Positions 25,090 to 34,162 of a stretch of DNA of 60,015 nt are shown here, piece by piece (the stretch's first letter is position 1; each line of letters starts with the position of its first letter). Source of the DNA: Planococcus chinensis (GTDB taxonomy: Bacteria > Bacillota > Bacilli > Bacillales_A > Planococcaceae). Under the pieces are notes generated by a model, which worked only from the letters and a program-made list of their open reading frames with translations, ran no database searches and was not told where the DNA came from. Where the stretch lies: contig NZ_JABWTK010000016.1 in the NCBI RefSeq assembly GCF_020071995.1, positions 1-60,015 on the forward strand. Direction: 5' to 3'. A program made the translations under genes and the position numbers.

Positions 25090-25130
25090 TGCCGAGACTT
25101 CTTAATATTAGCCAACTTTCGCTTATGAAT

Positions 25131-25228
25131 CGTATTTTCGGCGTTACTGGTCGTATTTCGGTGACATCTGGTCGTAAATTTGCGACTACTGGTTGTATTT
25201 CAGAAACTACTGGTCGTATTTCCAAAAA
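25131..25228. repeat. 21-bp tandem repeat, four full units
   Basis: Units begin at 25131, 25152, 25173 and 25194, each close to CGTATTTCGGTGACATCTGGT, with a partial fifth unit from 25215. The units differ at 4-8 positions. On the minus strand each unit reads as a heptapeptide near EIRPVVS, but no ribosome binding site supports translation. The repeat lies in the gap between an intrinsic terminator and the end of the MFS gene. Confidence 0.75.
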
Positions 25229-25263
25229 TCGCGGCGATTGACAACGCTGAGCATGAAGAAAAC

Positions 25264-25812
25264 TCATATTTCCGCTTCAACTTCCTTCAATTTCATTAAC
25301 TGCATGCCGCTCCAGGCGTATACAAGAGAAGCAATGTAAAAAATCGTGGCAATCGTCAGGAAGTCGACGAGGTAGCCGGTGGCAATCACTGCAATCGCTG
25401 CCGCAATGGACGTCCACACATGGTAGCGGCCGATTTGGGTGCCGGCCATTTCTTTGGTTACATAGCGTGCCAAAACGGTTTTTTCAGAGTTTTTCTGGAC
25501 AGCCCCAAGTACGCCCATCAGCACCTGCAGGATGTAGACATGATAAACTTCAGTGGCCAAAGGGAAACAAAGGAGAAGGACTGCCATCCCCCAGGAATAG
25601 ACGCTTAGCAAAGTCTTGTCGCCCACGCGGTCTGCGTATTTCCCGATCAGCGGAAAGCAAAGCGCCGCTGTCAATGCGAACAGGCCATAAGCCCAGCCAA
25701 ATTGCGCATAGCTGTTTCCGACATTTTTGATGAGCAGAATATAAAATGGGAAAATCATGCTGGACGCCATGCCAATGGTGCCTTGATAATAGATGAAACG
25801 GTTGTAGTTCAT
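25264..25812 (-). CDS. Half-size major facilitator superfamily protein
   Basis: The 182-residue protein has about six membrane helices and the MFS loop motif between helices 2 and 3 (GKYADRVGDKTLL). That corresponds to only one six-helix half of a normal 12-helix transporter. The ends look natural (start codon overlapping the upstream gene by 4 nt, acidic tail KLKEVEAEI), so it may work as a dimer or be a truncated relic. It is translationally coupled to the FAD oxidoreductase gene. Confidence 0.75.
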   Translation of the reverse strand: MNYNRFIYYQGTIGMASSMIFPFYILLIKNVGNSYAQFGWAYGLFALTAALCFPLIGKYADRVGDKTLLSVYSWGMAVLLLCFPLATEVYHVYILQVLMGVLGAVQKNSEKTVLARYVTKEMAGTQIGRYHVWTSIAAAIAVIATGYLVDFLTIATIFYIASLVYAWSGMQLMKLKEVEAEI

Positions 25813-27239
25813 GGCCGGTACTCCTCGTAAAACAGATTTTTGAAGCGGTGGTCCGGGTCGTAGCGGTCTTTCAGCTGGAAGAATTCATTTGTTCTCGGAT
25901 ATGCTTTCTGCATTTGCGCTTTGGTCGGATAGCCGAAATAAGGCAAGTAATAACTGCCGTGATGGGCGAGAGTCACATCAATCATTTCCTGCACGACTTC
26001 CCGCGTATCTGCCATACTTTCAGGATCGGTGCCTTGATTGATGAGCAGCACCAAAGAAAACATGTCTTCTTTGGCATACGATAATACCGCATTGTCGTTT
26101 TGGCCGACATAGCGGACGGTGACATTCAATAGATTGAAATCGGGATGGGCTTCCAAAACGGCTTTCAATTCCGGAATGTACGATTCAAATTCATCGACGG
26201 GAACGAAATATTCCTGTAGCACTTCCGTTTTCCGGCTATTGTCGTATTCCATGAATTCCGAGTCTGACCGCATGACGTTGTTTCTTGAAACGAGCTTCCC
26301 GTCTATCCCTTCCGTGTACGTTTTCTGGGTCTTCCAAAATGTTTCTTTTCCGGCATCATTGATGCGTGACAGTCCTAGGAAAAACTTCGGCACCGCCACG
26401 AGGTTTTCCGTTTTCAACTGGTTGTGCTCAGGAAGCTTGCTTTGGTCCGGAGCCGTCTTATACGTGATGGCATACATTTCTTCGAGCAGCGATTCCGGTG
26501 CAATGGAAAGGCGCGCCAAATGCATTTTGGCTTCCGGATTCGCTTTCACCTGCTCTTTGAAATAAGCGGGGTAATCCCGGAAATCCATGCTTTGAGTCTC
26601 CGTGACGTACAATTCGTCTTCGGTAAGCTGAAACGTGGCATCCAATATGATGCCAAACAAGCCATAGCCGCCTATCACCGCATAAAACAGCTCCTTGTTT
26701 TCCGTGGGGCTCAAGTTCTGGATTTCTCCGTCAGCAGTCAGGACGCGCATCGACAATACCGTATTCGACAAACCGCCATGGCGGATATCCAGGCCATGGG
26801 CATTGACGCTGAGTGAGCCGCCGATGGTAAAAATGTTTTGCGATTGGCTGACTTTCAGCGACAGGCCGTACGGATTGACTGCTTCCTGGATATCCGCCCA
26901 TGTGGCCCCGCTTTGCACGGTGACTGTCTTGGCGTCTTCATCGACTTCGAGTATCTGGTTGTACGGCTTCATATCGACCATGATGCCATCCGGATACACG
27001 GTCTGCCCGCCTTGGCTGTGCTGCATGCCGGCAATGGAAAGAATGTCTCCGCTCCGGTTGGCATTCTGTACAAGCTGCTGCAGGTCCTTTTCGTCTGTCC
27101 CTGGTTTCACCGTTTTGATTTTGACGGGCAAAAGCCGCTGGTGCGCTTCTGCAGTGGAATCATGGAGATGAGCGGAATAGAAGTAAGCCGATAAGCACAA
27201 GATAAAGCAGTATAATAAAAACAACCCAATTTTTTTCAT
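25809..27239 (-). CDS. FAD-linked (PCMH-type) oxidoreductase, membrane-anchored
   Basis: The start at 27239 gives MKKIGLFLLYCFILCLSAYF, an N-terminal membrane anchor or signal; in-frame TTG/GTG codons lie 9-12 nt upstream. The FAD-binding PCMH domain covers about residues 45-215: LSIAGMQHSQGGQTVYPDGI, SGATWADIQEAV, then FTIGGSLSVNAHG, and VIGGYGLFGIILDATF. The C-terminal substrate domain ends RTNEFFQLKDRYDPDHRFKN. The family oxidises sugars or alcohols with FAD. It forms an operon with the half-size MFS gene and is divergent from an XRE regulator. The electron acceptor and substrate are unknown. Confidence 0.85.
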   Translation of the reverse strand: MKKIGLFLLYCFILCLSAYFYSAHLHDSTAEAHQRLLPVKIKTVKPGTDEKDLQQLVQNANRSGDILSIAGMQHSQGGQTVYPDGIMVDMKPYNQILEVDEDAKTVTVQSGATWADIQEAVNPYGLSLKVSQSQNIFTIGGSLSVNAHGLDIRHGGLSNTVLSMRVLTADGEIQNLSPTENKELFYAVIGGYGLFGIILDATFQLTEDELYVTETQSMDFRDYPAYFKEQVKANPEAKMHLARLSIAPESLLEEMYAITYKTAPDQSKLPEHNQLKTENLVAVPKFFLGLSRINDAGKETFWKTQKTYTEGIDGKLVSRNNVMRSDSEFMEYDNSRKTEVLQEYFVPVDEFESYIPELKAVLEAHPDFNLLNVTVRYVGQNDNAVLSYAKEDMFSLVLLINQGTDPESMADTREVVQEMIDVTLAHHGSYYLPYFGYPTKAQMQKAYPRTNEFFQLKDRYDPDHRFKNLFYEEYRP

Positions 27240-27288
27240 CGCTTTCACCAACCCTTTATTGATTAAGTTGTGTTCTAATGTTATATTA

Positions 27289-27304
27289 AGTGTAATATTA
27301 CACT
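27289..27304. promoter_or_regulatory. 16-bp palindromic operator in the divergent promoter
   Basis: AGTGTAATATTACACT is a perfect inverted repeat in the 95-bp gap between the FAD oxidoreductase operon (minus) and the XRE regulator gene (plus). It is the likely binding site of that regulator and could control both directions. Confidence 0.6.
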
Positions 27305-27334
27305 ATAAGTGAAAATAAAACTAGAGGTGTTTGG

Positions 27335-27820
27335 ATGAATCAACAAGAATTAATTGAAGTCGTGTCGCAAAAGATGCGGTTAATCCGGCTGGAAAATGAA
27401 TTTTCACAAGAAGAAATGTCGAAAATTCTGGGCCTATCCAAAAAGACATTGATTCAAATTGAAAAAGGCAGAGCCGAAGCCAGCTGGAACGTAGCGGTAA
27501 CGTGTGTGGCGTTATTTGAGCAAAGTGAAATTCTGCAGAACGGTTTAGGGGATGATCCGCTGGAAGTGGTCCGGCTGGTGACGTTCAACAATATCGAGCG
27601 GGCGTCCACAAAGACGATGGGCGGGAAGGTTTGGTGGAAAGAACTTGAAAAACGGGGAGCGTACAAGCTGCAGCAGAATGTGGTGAGCCAGCATTTCCGG
27701 ATCATCGATGAGGCCAATTACCGTTGGTTCAGTTCGTTTGACGAGGAAGAAGCGAAGCTGCATTTGAATACGCTGGAGCGAAAAGCAAAGGATGCAGGCA
27801 AGAAGAAACCTTCAAATTGA
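27335..27820 (+). CDS. XRE-family helix-turn-helix regulator
   Basis: The 161-residue protein has an N-terminal Cro/CI-type HTH (residues 8-62: MRLIRLENEFSQEEMSKILG, LSKKTLIQIEKGRAEASWNV). The conserved-looking C-terminal region includes KVWWKELEKRGAYKLQQN and a YRWFSSFDEEEAKLHL segment. It probably represses the divergent FAD oxidoreductase/MFS operon and itself through the palindrome in its promoter. The ATG follows an AGAGGTG ribosome binding site. Confidence 0.85.
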   Translation: MNQQELIEVVSQKMRLIRLENEFSQEEMSKILGLSKKTLIQIEKGRAEASWNVAVTCVALFEQSEILQNGLGDDPLEVVRLVTFNNIERASTKTMGGKVWWKELEKRGAYKLQQNVVSQHFRIIDEANYRWFSSFDEEEAKLHLNTLERKAKDAGKKKPSN

Positions 27821-27873
27821 AAAAAGATGGATGAACGCAATGGATCTTCAACACAAGCGAAGGAGGAATTCAA

Positions 27874-28869
27874 ATGAAACCAAAAGTATTCGTAGCAAGG
27901 CCGGTGCCGCCGGCAATAGAAGCCTACATAGCCAAATACTGCGACTACAAAATCTGGAACAAACAAGAACGCATTCCGGACGCTGTTTTGCTGGAAGAAG
28001 CGAAAAGCGTAGATGGGCTGCTGGTCCAAAACCCGCCGATTACCCGTGAATTTCTTGCACAAGCGCCGCAGGTGAAAATCATCAGCAATACATCGGTCGG
28101 CTACGATTCATTTGACGTGGAAGCGATGAAGGAACTCAGTGTGATCGGTACGCATACGCCATTTGTACTGGACGAAACGGTGGCCGATCTGGTCTTTGCA
28201 CTGATGCTGTCAGCTGCAAGAAGGGTGCCGGAAATGAATGAGTTTGTCAAACAGGGGAAGTGGACCAAAGACACAAAGCCGGAGGAATTGTTTGGGGTGG
28301 ATGTACACCATGCCACGCTGGGGATTGTCGGAATGGGCCGCATTGGCGAGAAGATCGTCAGAAGAGCCGTCCATGGGTTTGAAATGAACGTCCTTTTCCA
28401 CGCGACGACGCCAAAACCGGAGCTTGAAGAAAAATACGGCATCCGCTACAGCCCGTTGGACGAGCTGCTGGAAAAATCCGATTTTGTCGTATTGATTGTC
28501 CCGTTGACCGAGTCGACTCGCAGTCTATTGGGGGCGGAGCAGTTCCGCCGGATGAAACCCACAGCCTATTTAATCAATGCCGCAAGAGGAGCCGTAGTGG
28601 ACGAACAGGCATTAATCGGTGCACTGGAAGCAGGAGAAATTGCCGGTGCGGCACTCGATGTGTTTGAGCAGGAGCCGGTCGACCCGGAAAATCCGTTGTT
28701 GAAGATGAAGCAAGTGACAGCGGTGCCGCATATCGGTTCAGCGACGGCCAAAACCCGCGAGGCGATGGTCATGAAAGCTGCTGAGAATTTGGTGGCCGGA
28801 GTAACAGGTGGCATTCCGGAAAATGTGATGAAAGAATTGAAAGAGCTGGTAGAGCAGAAGCGCGAATGA
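27874..28869 (+). CDS. D-2-hydroxyacid dehydrogenase (glyoxylate/hydroxypyruvate reductase type)
   Basis: The 331-residue cytoplasmic enzyme has the NAD(P)-binding loop GIVGMGRIGEK (Gly153-x-Gly155-x2-Gly158). The catalytic triad of the family is present: Arg238 (AARGAVVDE), Glu267 (EQEPVD) and His286 (PHIGSAT). It reduces a 2-keto acid such as glyoxylate, hydroxypyruvate or 2-ketogluconate to the D-hydroxy acid; exact substrate not readable. Ribosome binding site AGGAGG. It is 54 bp after the XRE gene and may be co-transcribed with it. Confidence 0.92.
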   Translation: MKPKVFVARPVPPAIEAYIAKYCDYKIWNKQERIPDAVLLEEAKSVDGLLVQNPPITREFLAQAPQVKIISNTSVGYDSFDVEAMKELSVIGTHTPFVLDETVADLVFALMLSAARRVPEMNEFVKQGKWTKDTKPEELFGVDVHHATLGIVGMGRIGEKIVRRAVHGFEMNVLFHATTPKPELEEKYGIRYSPLDELLEKSDFVVLIVPLTESTRSLLGAEQFRRMKPTAYLINAARGAVVDEQALIGALEAGEIAGAALDVFEQEPVDPENPLLKMKQVTAVPHIGSATAKTREAMVMKAAENLVAGVTGGIPENVMKELKELVEQKRE

Positions 28870-28921
28870 TTGTCCGGTTCAATTAGCTTTTTCTTTGAGA
28901 AATGAATCCAGTGATAAAGAC

Positions 28922-28992
28922 AGAAAAAACACCTTTTGTTGGTTTAAAGGAATTGCATTTCCTTTATTCAACGAAAGGTGTTTTGTTTTTTA
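28922..28992 (+). terminator. Long intrinsic terminator
   Basis: An outer stem AAAAACACCTTTTGTTG / CAACGAAAGGTGTTTT encloses an inner AAAGGAA/TTCCTTT hairpin, followed by a T-rich run. Confidence 0.75.
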
Positions 28993-29030
28993 TGGAACCG
29001 CCGGATTTTTACGGCATTGAGTTGCTCAAG

Positions 29031-29513
29031 CTACGCTCTTTCTGCTTCTGACGTCTCTGCCGCGTCTTCTGTGTCGCCTGTCCGGACTACCAGAACGTCG
29101 CAATGGCTGCTGCGGACGATGTGTTGGGATACACTTCCCATCAAATATCGTTCCACGGCATTCAAGCCTTGGGCACCGCAGACGATTAAATCCGCTTCCA
29201 CCCGTTTTGCGTAGTCGCGCGAGATGACTTTATACGGCGATCCGGCAGCAATAAACACATTTACTTCTGGGATGCCTGCATCCAGCGCATTTCTTTTGTA
29301 GCGTTCGAGCAGTTCCTTCCCGTGATCGAAAACCCGGTCATCAACATCTGGAACACGCTTCGTCATTGCGGAATACGAACGGGTATCGACGACGTAGATT
29401 AAATTCAATACGGACTTGTTTCGAAGCGCAATTTCCACAGCCTTCTTGAATGCCCATGCAGCTTCATCTGACCCATCCACTGCTGCCAAAATTTGTTTAT
29501 ACGCAAAATCCAC
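29031..29513 (-). CDS. Universal stress protein, UspA family (second copy)
   Basis: This 160-residue paralogue of the 2674-3123 product opens VDFAYKQILAAVDGSDEAAW and keeps the ATP-binding loop GAQGLNAVERYLMGSVSQH. A C-terminal tail DTEDAAETSEAERA is absent from the other copy. The start is GTG after TAGGAGGAG. Family members bind ATP and increase survival under stress. No sigma-B promoter was found upstream of either copy. Confidence 0.92.
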   Translation of the reverse strand: MDFAYKQILAAVDGSDEAAWAFKKAVEIALRNKSVLNLIYVVDTRSYSAMTKRVPDVDDRVFDHGKELLERYKRNALDAGIPEVNVFIAAGSPYKVISRDYAKRVEADLIVCGAQGLNAVERYLMGSVSQHIVRSSHCDVLVVRTGDTEDAAETSEAERA

Positions 29514-29751
29514 TTTTATCTCCTCCTATAGTTTGTCTTCTTAATTGAGTAAAATTCTCTACAGCGGGAATGGATTCCTGCAGAAAAGAGGAAAGATTTT
29601 TGAATTATCAGTATAATTGAAAGGCAGCTGTTTTCCTATTTACCAATAACGTAATGAAACGGTTTTTTGTTCGAAGAAGCGGTCTATGGTTAGAAGGTTT
29701 AGAACTGTCCAGAACGGTCATATGAGGAGTAAAAGAAAGGAATGAGGAAGT

Positions 29752-30333
29752 ATGGAAAAAAGAATTCTATGCATTGTCGCAAACCCGGACACTCGGGCCG
29801 ATTCTTTCAGTTCGTCCGTTTCCAGAGCATTCTTGGATGAGCTGCGCGCCAGCCAGTCAGATTACGAAGTCAAGGAAGTGGATATATTTGAAACGGAGCT
29901 GCCGGCTTTGGATTTCAATTCAGAAAACAGAGTAAAAGAGGCAGAAGGGAAAACGAAGGAATACGGTCTTTTGCTTGAACAAATAGCGGATGCAGAAGCT
30001 GTGGTCTTCATTACACAAACGATTGGATTCGGGATTCCAGGCCAGTTGAAATCATGGATTGAAGTACTGGTGGCTACAAGAAACACGCAGCAACTGGCAA
30101 ATAAAAAAGGCTTCCATCTGCAGATAGAAGACGACACGCTCGTTCCGGTCTTCCAGTTGAAAGAACATGATTTTTTACGGAATTTTCTAAAGGAATGTTC
30201 CATGGATATGTTGGAAACCTGTGCACTAAGGCATCTTCACCAGGAAAGGAGCGAACCCGATAACTTCCTGATGGAACTGATACAGGATGCAAGAGAAGCG
30301 GCCCGGGACTTTTCAGGGTTTCTTAAACGGTAA
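29752..30333 (+). CDS. Flavodoxin-fold NAD(P)H oxidoreductase (AzoR-like)
   Basis: The 193-residue protein opens RILCIVANPDTRADSFSSSV, the phosphate-binding loop of flavodoxin-fold quinone/azo reductases. It continues with DAEAVVFITQTIGFGIPGQL, which aligns with the AzoR segment VTPMWNFSIPPMLK. The last 70 residues diverge, and the typical glycine-rich flavin loop after the fourth strand is not obvious. So FMN binding and activity are less certain than for true azoreductases. Ribosome binding site AATGAGGAAG. It stands alone. Confidence 0.72.
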   Translation: MEKRILCIVANPDTRADSFSSSVSRAFLDELRASQSDYEVKEVDIFETELPALDFNSENRVKEAEGKTKEYGLLLEQIADAEAVVFITQTIGFGIPGQLKSWIEVLVATRNTQQLANKKGFHLQIEDDTLVPVFQLKEHDFLRNFLKECSMDMLETCALRHLHQERSEPDNFLMELIQDAREAARDFSGFLKR

Positions 30334-30401
30334 AAGAACTTTATTTTGAAAAAGCCAACCATTTTTAACGCGGAATATTACGTCTTTTTAGTCTAAGGCA
30401 C

Positions 30402-30441
30402 AAAATCCTGTACGTCCTTCGCAAAGGGCTTACAGGATTTT
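30402..30441. terminator. Bidirectional terminator
   Basis: AAAATCCTGTA (30402-30412) and TACAGGATTTT (30431-30441) with an inner CCTT/AAGG pairing; it lies between convergent genes. Confidence 0.75.
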
Positions 30442-30449
30442 AAATTTCA

Positions 30450-30908
30450 CTAATTATCAGCTGTTTTATCTAAAGGATCCAAAACCCAGGGAAGATCCAC
30501 TTCAAACTCGAGCTGAAGAACCGGCGCTGGAAAATCTTCAGGAACAAACATTAATTCCGTTGAGAAACCGATGGTGAAATTATCGAGTTTCAGCGTGTTG
30601 GATTCTTTCCAGTCAGAGGAAGTAATCAGTTTGCCTTCTATAACTCCTCCTGTGAAATGGTAAAAACCTAAGTACGTATGAAGCCCTTCTTCGTTGGATG
30701 GGAATTCTGAGAGTTCTGCAGGCATCTTCGGGTCGATTCCGAGTGCAGCAAGCAAAGTGATGAACTTTGCACTCATTTTTCCAGTGGAAGCTGTGAAATT
30801 GCTGCAGTATGCACAATTGCATACGTCTACACCTTTAGCATAGAATTCCTGAGTTTGATCGGAGTCTACCCCTAATAACCAATTAGCGATTTTTAACTGA
30901 GATTTCAT
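30450..30908 (-). CDS. Hypothetical protein with CNCAYC motif
   Basis: The 152-residue product (start ATG 30908; ATG 30929 and TTG 30935 are alternatives) is not recognised. Residues 20-45 contain YAKGVDVCNCAYCSNFTAST, a compact Cys cluster that could bind a metal. The rest is beta-rich and ends FEVDLPWVLDPLDKTADN. It is separated from the paiB gene by about 50 bp on the same strand and may be the last gene of that operon. Confidence 0.65.
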   Translation of the reverse strand: MKSQLKIANWLLGVDSDQTQEFYAKGVDVCNCAYCSNFTASTGKMSAKFITLLAALGIDPKMPAELSEFPSNEEGLHTYLGFYHFTGGVIEGKLITSSDWKESNTLKLDNFTIGFSTELMFVPEDFPAPVLQLEFEVDLPWVLDPLDKTADN

Positions 30909-30955
30909 GTATAACGTTATCCTTCCCATTTTCAAAAGAAGTGTCCGATAGGAAG

Positions 30956-31582
30956 TTAATTCTTTGGCGAAGGTGTTTTCTTCTCCATGACCTCTGCCAG
31001 CCGATGGGAATTCGGATCTTTTTCTTCGTGGAGTTTCGCTACGATGTTTTCGTAATCCTGTGCATTGCGGTTCTGGCTTAATTTGTTTGCCGCCTGGATC
31101 TCTTTAATCTTAATTTTGAATCCGACAATGCCTTTTACTTCTTTTTCCAATAACTCTGAAGACAGCTTGTCCCATAAGACCGGGTTCTCCCGGTGCTCTT
31201 CGTATTTCAATAACAGTTTCGCCAAGTCCTGCTTCAATTCTTCCTCACTTAATAGTTGGGCCGCTCCGTAAACATGGACCGATTGGTAATTCCATGTCGG
31301 CACATTTTCGTGCTCATACCAGGAAGAAGAGATGTAGGCATGCGGGCCTTGGAACATGATCAGAACCTCATCATTCGCCTCAAACGTCCGCCACTGGGGA
31401 TTGCCGTATGCCATATGTCCAGTTATAAAGGTATCTTCACCTTCTTTGGTCCACTGCAAAGGGAGGTGGGTGGCAATGGGCCTTCCTTTTCGAGTGGTGA
31501 CCAATGTCCCAAAGGAGTTTTGCTGGACAAATTCCCGGATTTCTTCAAAATTGCTGACTTTAAACTGTTTCGGAATGTACAT
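30956..31582 (-). CDS. paiB: PaiB, FMN-binding negative transcriptional regulator
   Basis: The 208-residue protein matches PaiB from start (MYIPKQFKVSNFEEIREFVQ) through the flavin-barrel core (FGTLVTTRKGRPIATHLPLQ, TGHMAYGNPQWRTF, PHAYISSSWYEHENVPTWNY). The C-terminus contains VKGIVGFKIKIKEIQAANKLSQNR. In Bacillus subtilis PaiB works with PaiA to repress sporulation and degradative enzyme genes, and the two are adjacent as here. Ribosome binding site AAAGGCGG. It follows paiA by 23 bp. Confidence 0.92.
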   Translation of the reverse strand: MYIPKQFKVSNFEEIREFVQQNSFGTLVTTRKGRPIATHLPLQWTKEGEDTFITGHMAYGNPQWRTFEANDEVLIMFQGPHAYISSSWYEHENVPTWNYQSVHVYGAAQLLSEEELKQDLAKLLLKYEEHRENPVLWDKLSSELLEKEVKGIVGFKIKIKEIQAANKLSQNRNAQDYENIVAKLHEEKDPNSHRLAEVMEKKTPSPKN

Positions 31583-31605
31583 GATGGACCGCCTTTCAGT
31601 AGCTG

Positions 31606-32591
<986 letters not shown>

Positions 32592-32618
32592 AAGGAGCTC
32601 CTTCAAAAAAAGTTTTTG

Positions 32619-32630
32619 TTGCATTTGCAA
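32619..32630. promoter_or_regulatory. Small inverted repeat upstream of marR
   Basis: TTGCATTTGCAA (32619-32630) is a perfect 5-2-5 inverted repeat about 28 nt before the marR start and in the gap to the divergent GNAT gene, a suitable place for MarR autoregulation. Confidence 0.4.
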
Positions 32631-32720
32631 TAAAATATCGTATATATTGAATGTACTGCAAATGGACCGCCAACGCAACAGGAAAATGAAATTCTTATTA
32701 AACCATTAGGGGTGAAGGAT

Positions 32721-33170
32721 ATGGAAACCAAACTTATATCGAACGAACAAGACCTAAAGAAGGCCTTTGCGATTCGGGAACAAGTTTTTGTGAATGAACA
32801 AGAGGTGGCGATAGAAGATGAATTCGATGAATTTGACGTGATTGGAAGCCCATGCCAGCACATACTCGTATTTTACGACGGGCAAGCTGTAGGAACCGGG
32901 AGAATCCGGTTTCTGGAGCAAACAGGGAAACTGGAGCGAATTTGCATATTGGAACCGTACCGGAAACTGGGAATCGGCAAAATCATTATCGGGTCATTGG
33001 AGGAAATTGCCGAAAGCCAAAGCGCAGCCCAAGTGAAATTACACGGACAGACGCAGGCAGCAGGCTTCTATAAAAAACTGGGCTATGAGAGCCGCTCGGC
33101 TGTCTTTATGGAAGACGGAATCCCTCATATTGTTATGACGAAAGATCTGTCTCATGGAAAACGAATATGA
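32721..33170 (+). CDS. GNAT N-acetyltransferase (YjcF/ElaA-like)
   Basis: The ATG at 32721 (after AGGGGTG; GTG at 32712 is an alternative) gives 149 residues. The family opening AFAIREQVFVNEQEVAIEDE and the acetyl-CoA loop LEPYRKLGIGKIIIGSLEEI mark it as a YjcF-like GNAT protein. FYKKLGYESRSAVFMEDGIPH closes the fold. The substrate is unknown. It is coupled by a 4-nt overlap to the membrane gene downstream and divergent from the marR-pai operon. Confidence 0.88.
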   Translation: METKLISNEQDLKKAFAIREQVFVNEQEVAIEDEFDEFDVIGSPCQHILVFYDGQAVGTGRIRFLEQTGKLERICILEPYRKLGIGKIIIGSLEEIAESQSAAQVKLHGQTQAAGFYKKLGYESRSAVFMEDGIPHIVMTKDLSHGKRI

Positions 33171-33787
33171 AGAAGCCATACGCAAACTTTGCATTTTTCC
33201 TGCTGGGAATCATGGGACTGGCCCTTGGCATTTCCTTAACCATCTTATCTGACTTAGGGACGTCGCCATTTGACGCAGTTTTGGTGGGCTTGTCTATTAA
33301 GGTGGGGCTAACCGTTGGGAGTTGGGAAGTCTTGCTGGCTGTCCTCATGATCGGCTGCCATTCTTTACTAACCAGGCATCGGCCGGAATTGTTGGGACTG
33401 GTCACAGCAGTCATTACAGGCGTTGGAATTGATTTATGGCTTTTTCTCTTGGGCAGCGTGGTCACACCTGAAATCTGGAGCGCCAAGGCCATTTGCTTTA
33501 TTTTCGGCCTGGTTTTAATCGGAGCGGGGACCGCCACTTATCTCCTGACAAATTTCGCCCCCATTCCGATAGATCGGTTGACCTTAATCATTAAAGACTT
33601 AACGCGAACCGACCTCTTTGTTTCACGGACGCTGATCTATCTTGGCTTTTTGATTGTGGCTTTTCTCGTGGGCGGGCCGATCGGAATTGGAACGGTGTTG
33701 ACGGTTTGTTTTAGAGGCTGGATCCTTAATTTCTTTATGAAGCCAATTGGAAAAGCCTTGAACGCAACGCTCCATACAGAATCATAA
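33167..33787 (+). CDS. YczE/YyaS/YitT-family membrane protein
   Basis: The 206-residue protein has five or six membrane helices and the family signature ALGISLTILSDLGTSPFDAV near the N-terminus, then GIGTVLTVCFRGWILNFFMK near the end. YczE in Bacillus subtilis affects surfactin and antibiotic production, but the molecular role of the family is open. Its start overlaps the GNAT stop (ATGA), so the two are co-translated. Confidence 0.88.
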   Translation: MKKPYANFAFFLLGIMGLALGISLTILSDLGTSPFDAVLVGLSIKVGLTVGSWEVLLAVLMIGCHSLLTRHRPELLGLVTAVITGVGIDLWLFLLGSVVTPEIWSAKAICFIFGLVLIGAGTATYLLTNFAPIPIDRLTLIIKDLTRTDLFVSRTLIYLGFLIVAFLVGGPIGIGTVLTVCFRGWILNFFMKPIGKALNATLHTES

Positions 33788-33807
33788 AATAAAACTTCAA
33801 GCTCATC

Positions 33808-33836
33808 TTGTAAAAAATGGCATCTGCAGATATACT
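33808..33836 (+). promoter_or_regulatory. Sigma-A promoter of the metG leader
   Basis: TTGTAA (33808-33813), a 17-nt spacer and TATACT (33831-33836), placing transcription start near 33843 at the beginning of the T-box leader. Confidence 0.65.
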
Positions 33837-33842
33837 AATCAA

Positions 33843-34138
33843 AAATAAATAATTTAGCGTTGATGAGAAGAGTAGATTGACTGCGTTTTTTCCAGAGAGC
33901 TTCGGCAGCTGAAAAGAAGCAAAAATGCGCAATCGAAAATGGCCTCGGAGCTTCGCGTTGAACTTTCCGTTTGGAACCAGTAGAATGCGACAAGAGTTGG
34001 CACTTGTTATCAAAGCCACAGTACAGGAGCAGAAGCTTTGTACTGACTGAGGCTGTTGATGCGAGTTGGCAGCAAATTAAAGTGGAACCGCGAGTAAACC
34101 TCGCCTTTATTCGATTCGGATAAAGGCGGGGTTTTTTA
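33843..34138 (+). promoter_or_regulatory. T-box riboswitch, methionine specifier
   Basis: The leader has the T-box landmarks in order: the AGTAGA bulge strand (33871 region), the apical AGAGAG motif (33894-33899), and specifier-loop 3' side ATCGAAAATGGCCTCGG with Met codon ATG (33939-33941). The conserved T-box AAATTAAAGTGGAACCGCG (34074-34092) follows, then a terminator stem CCTCGCCTTTAT / ATAAAGGCGGGG with a T run ending at 34138. Uncharged tRNA-Met should pair with the T-box and stop the terminator from forming, raising synthesis of the enzyme downstream. Confidence 0.92.
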
Positions 34139-34162
34139 CTTTCTAAAAGAGGAGTGGAGAAG

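Noticed and set aside
25131..25228. CRISPR array
   Set aside because: The 21-bp units are directly adjacent and degenerate, with no spacers between constant repeats and no cas genes nearby.
25046..25267. Heptad-repeat minus-strand frame over the 21-bp repeats as a protein
   Set aside because: It starts without a ribosome binding site, crosses an intrinsic terminator and is only open because the repeat unit is a multiple of three.
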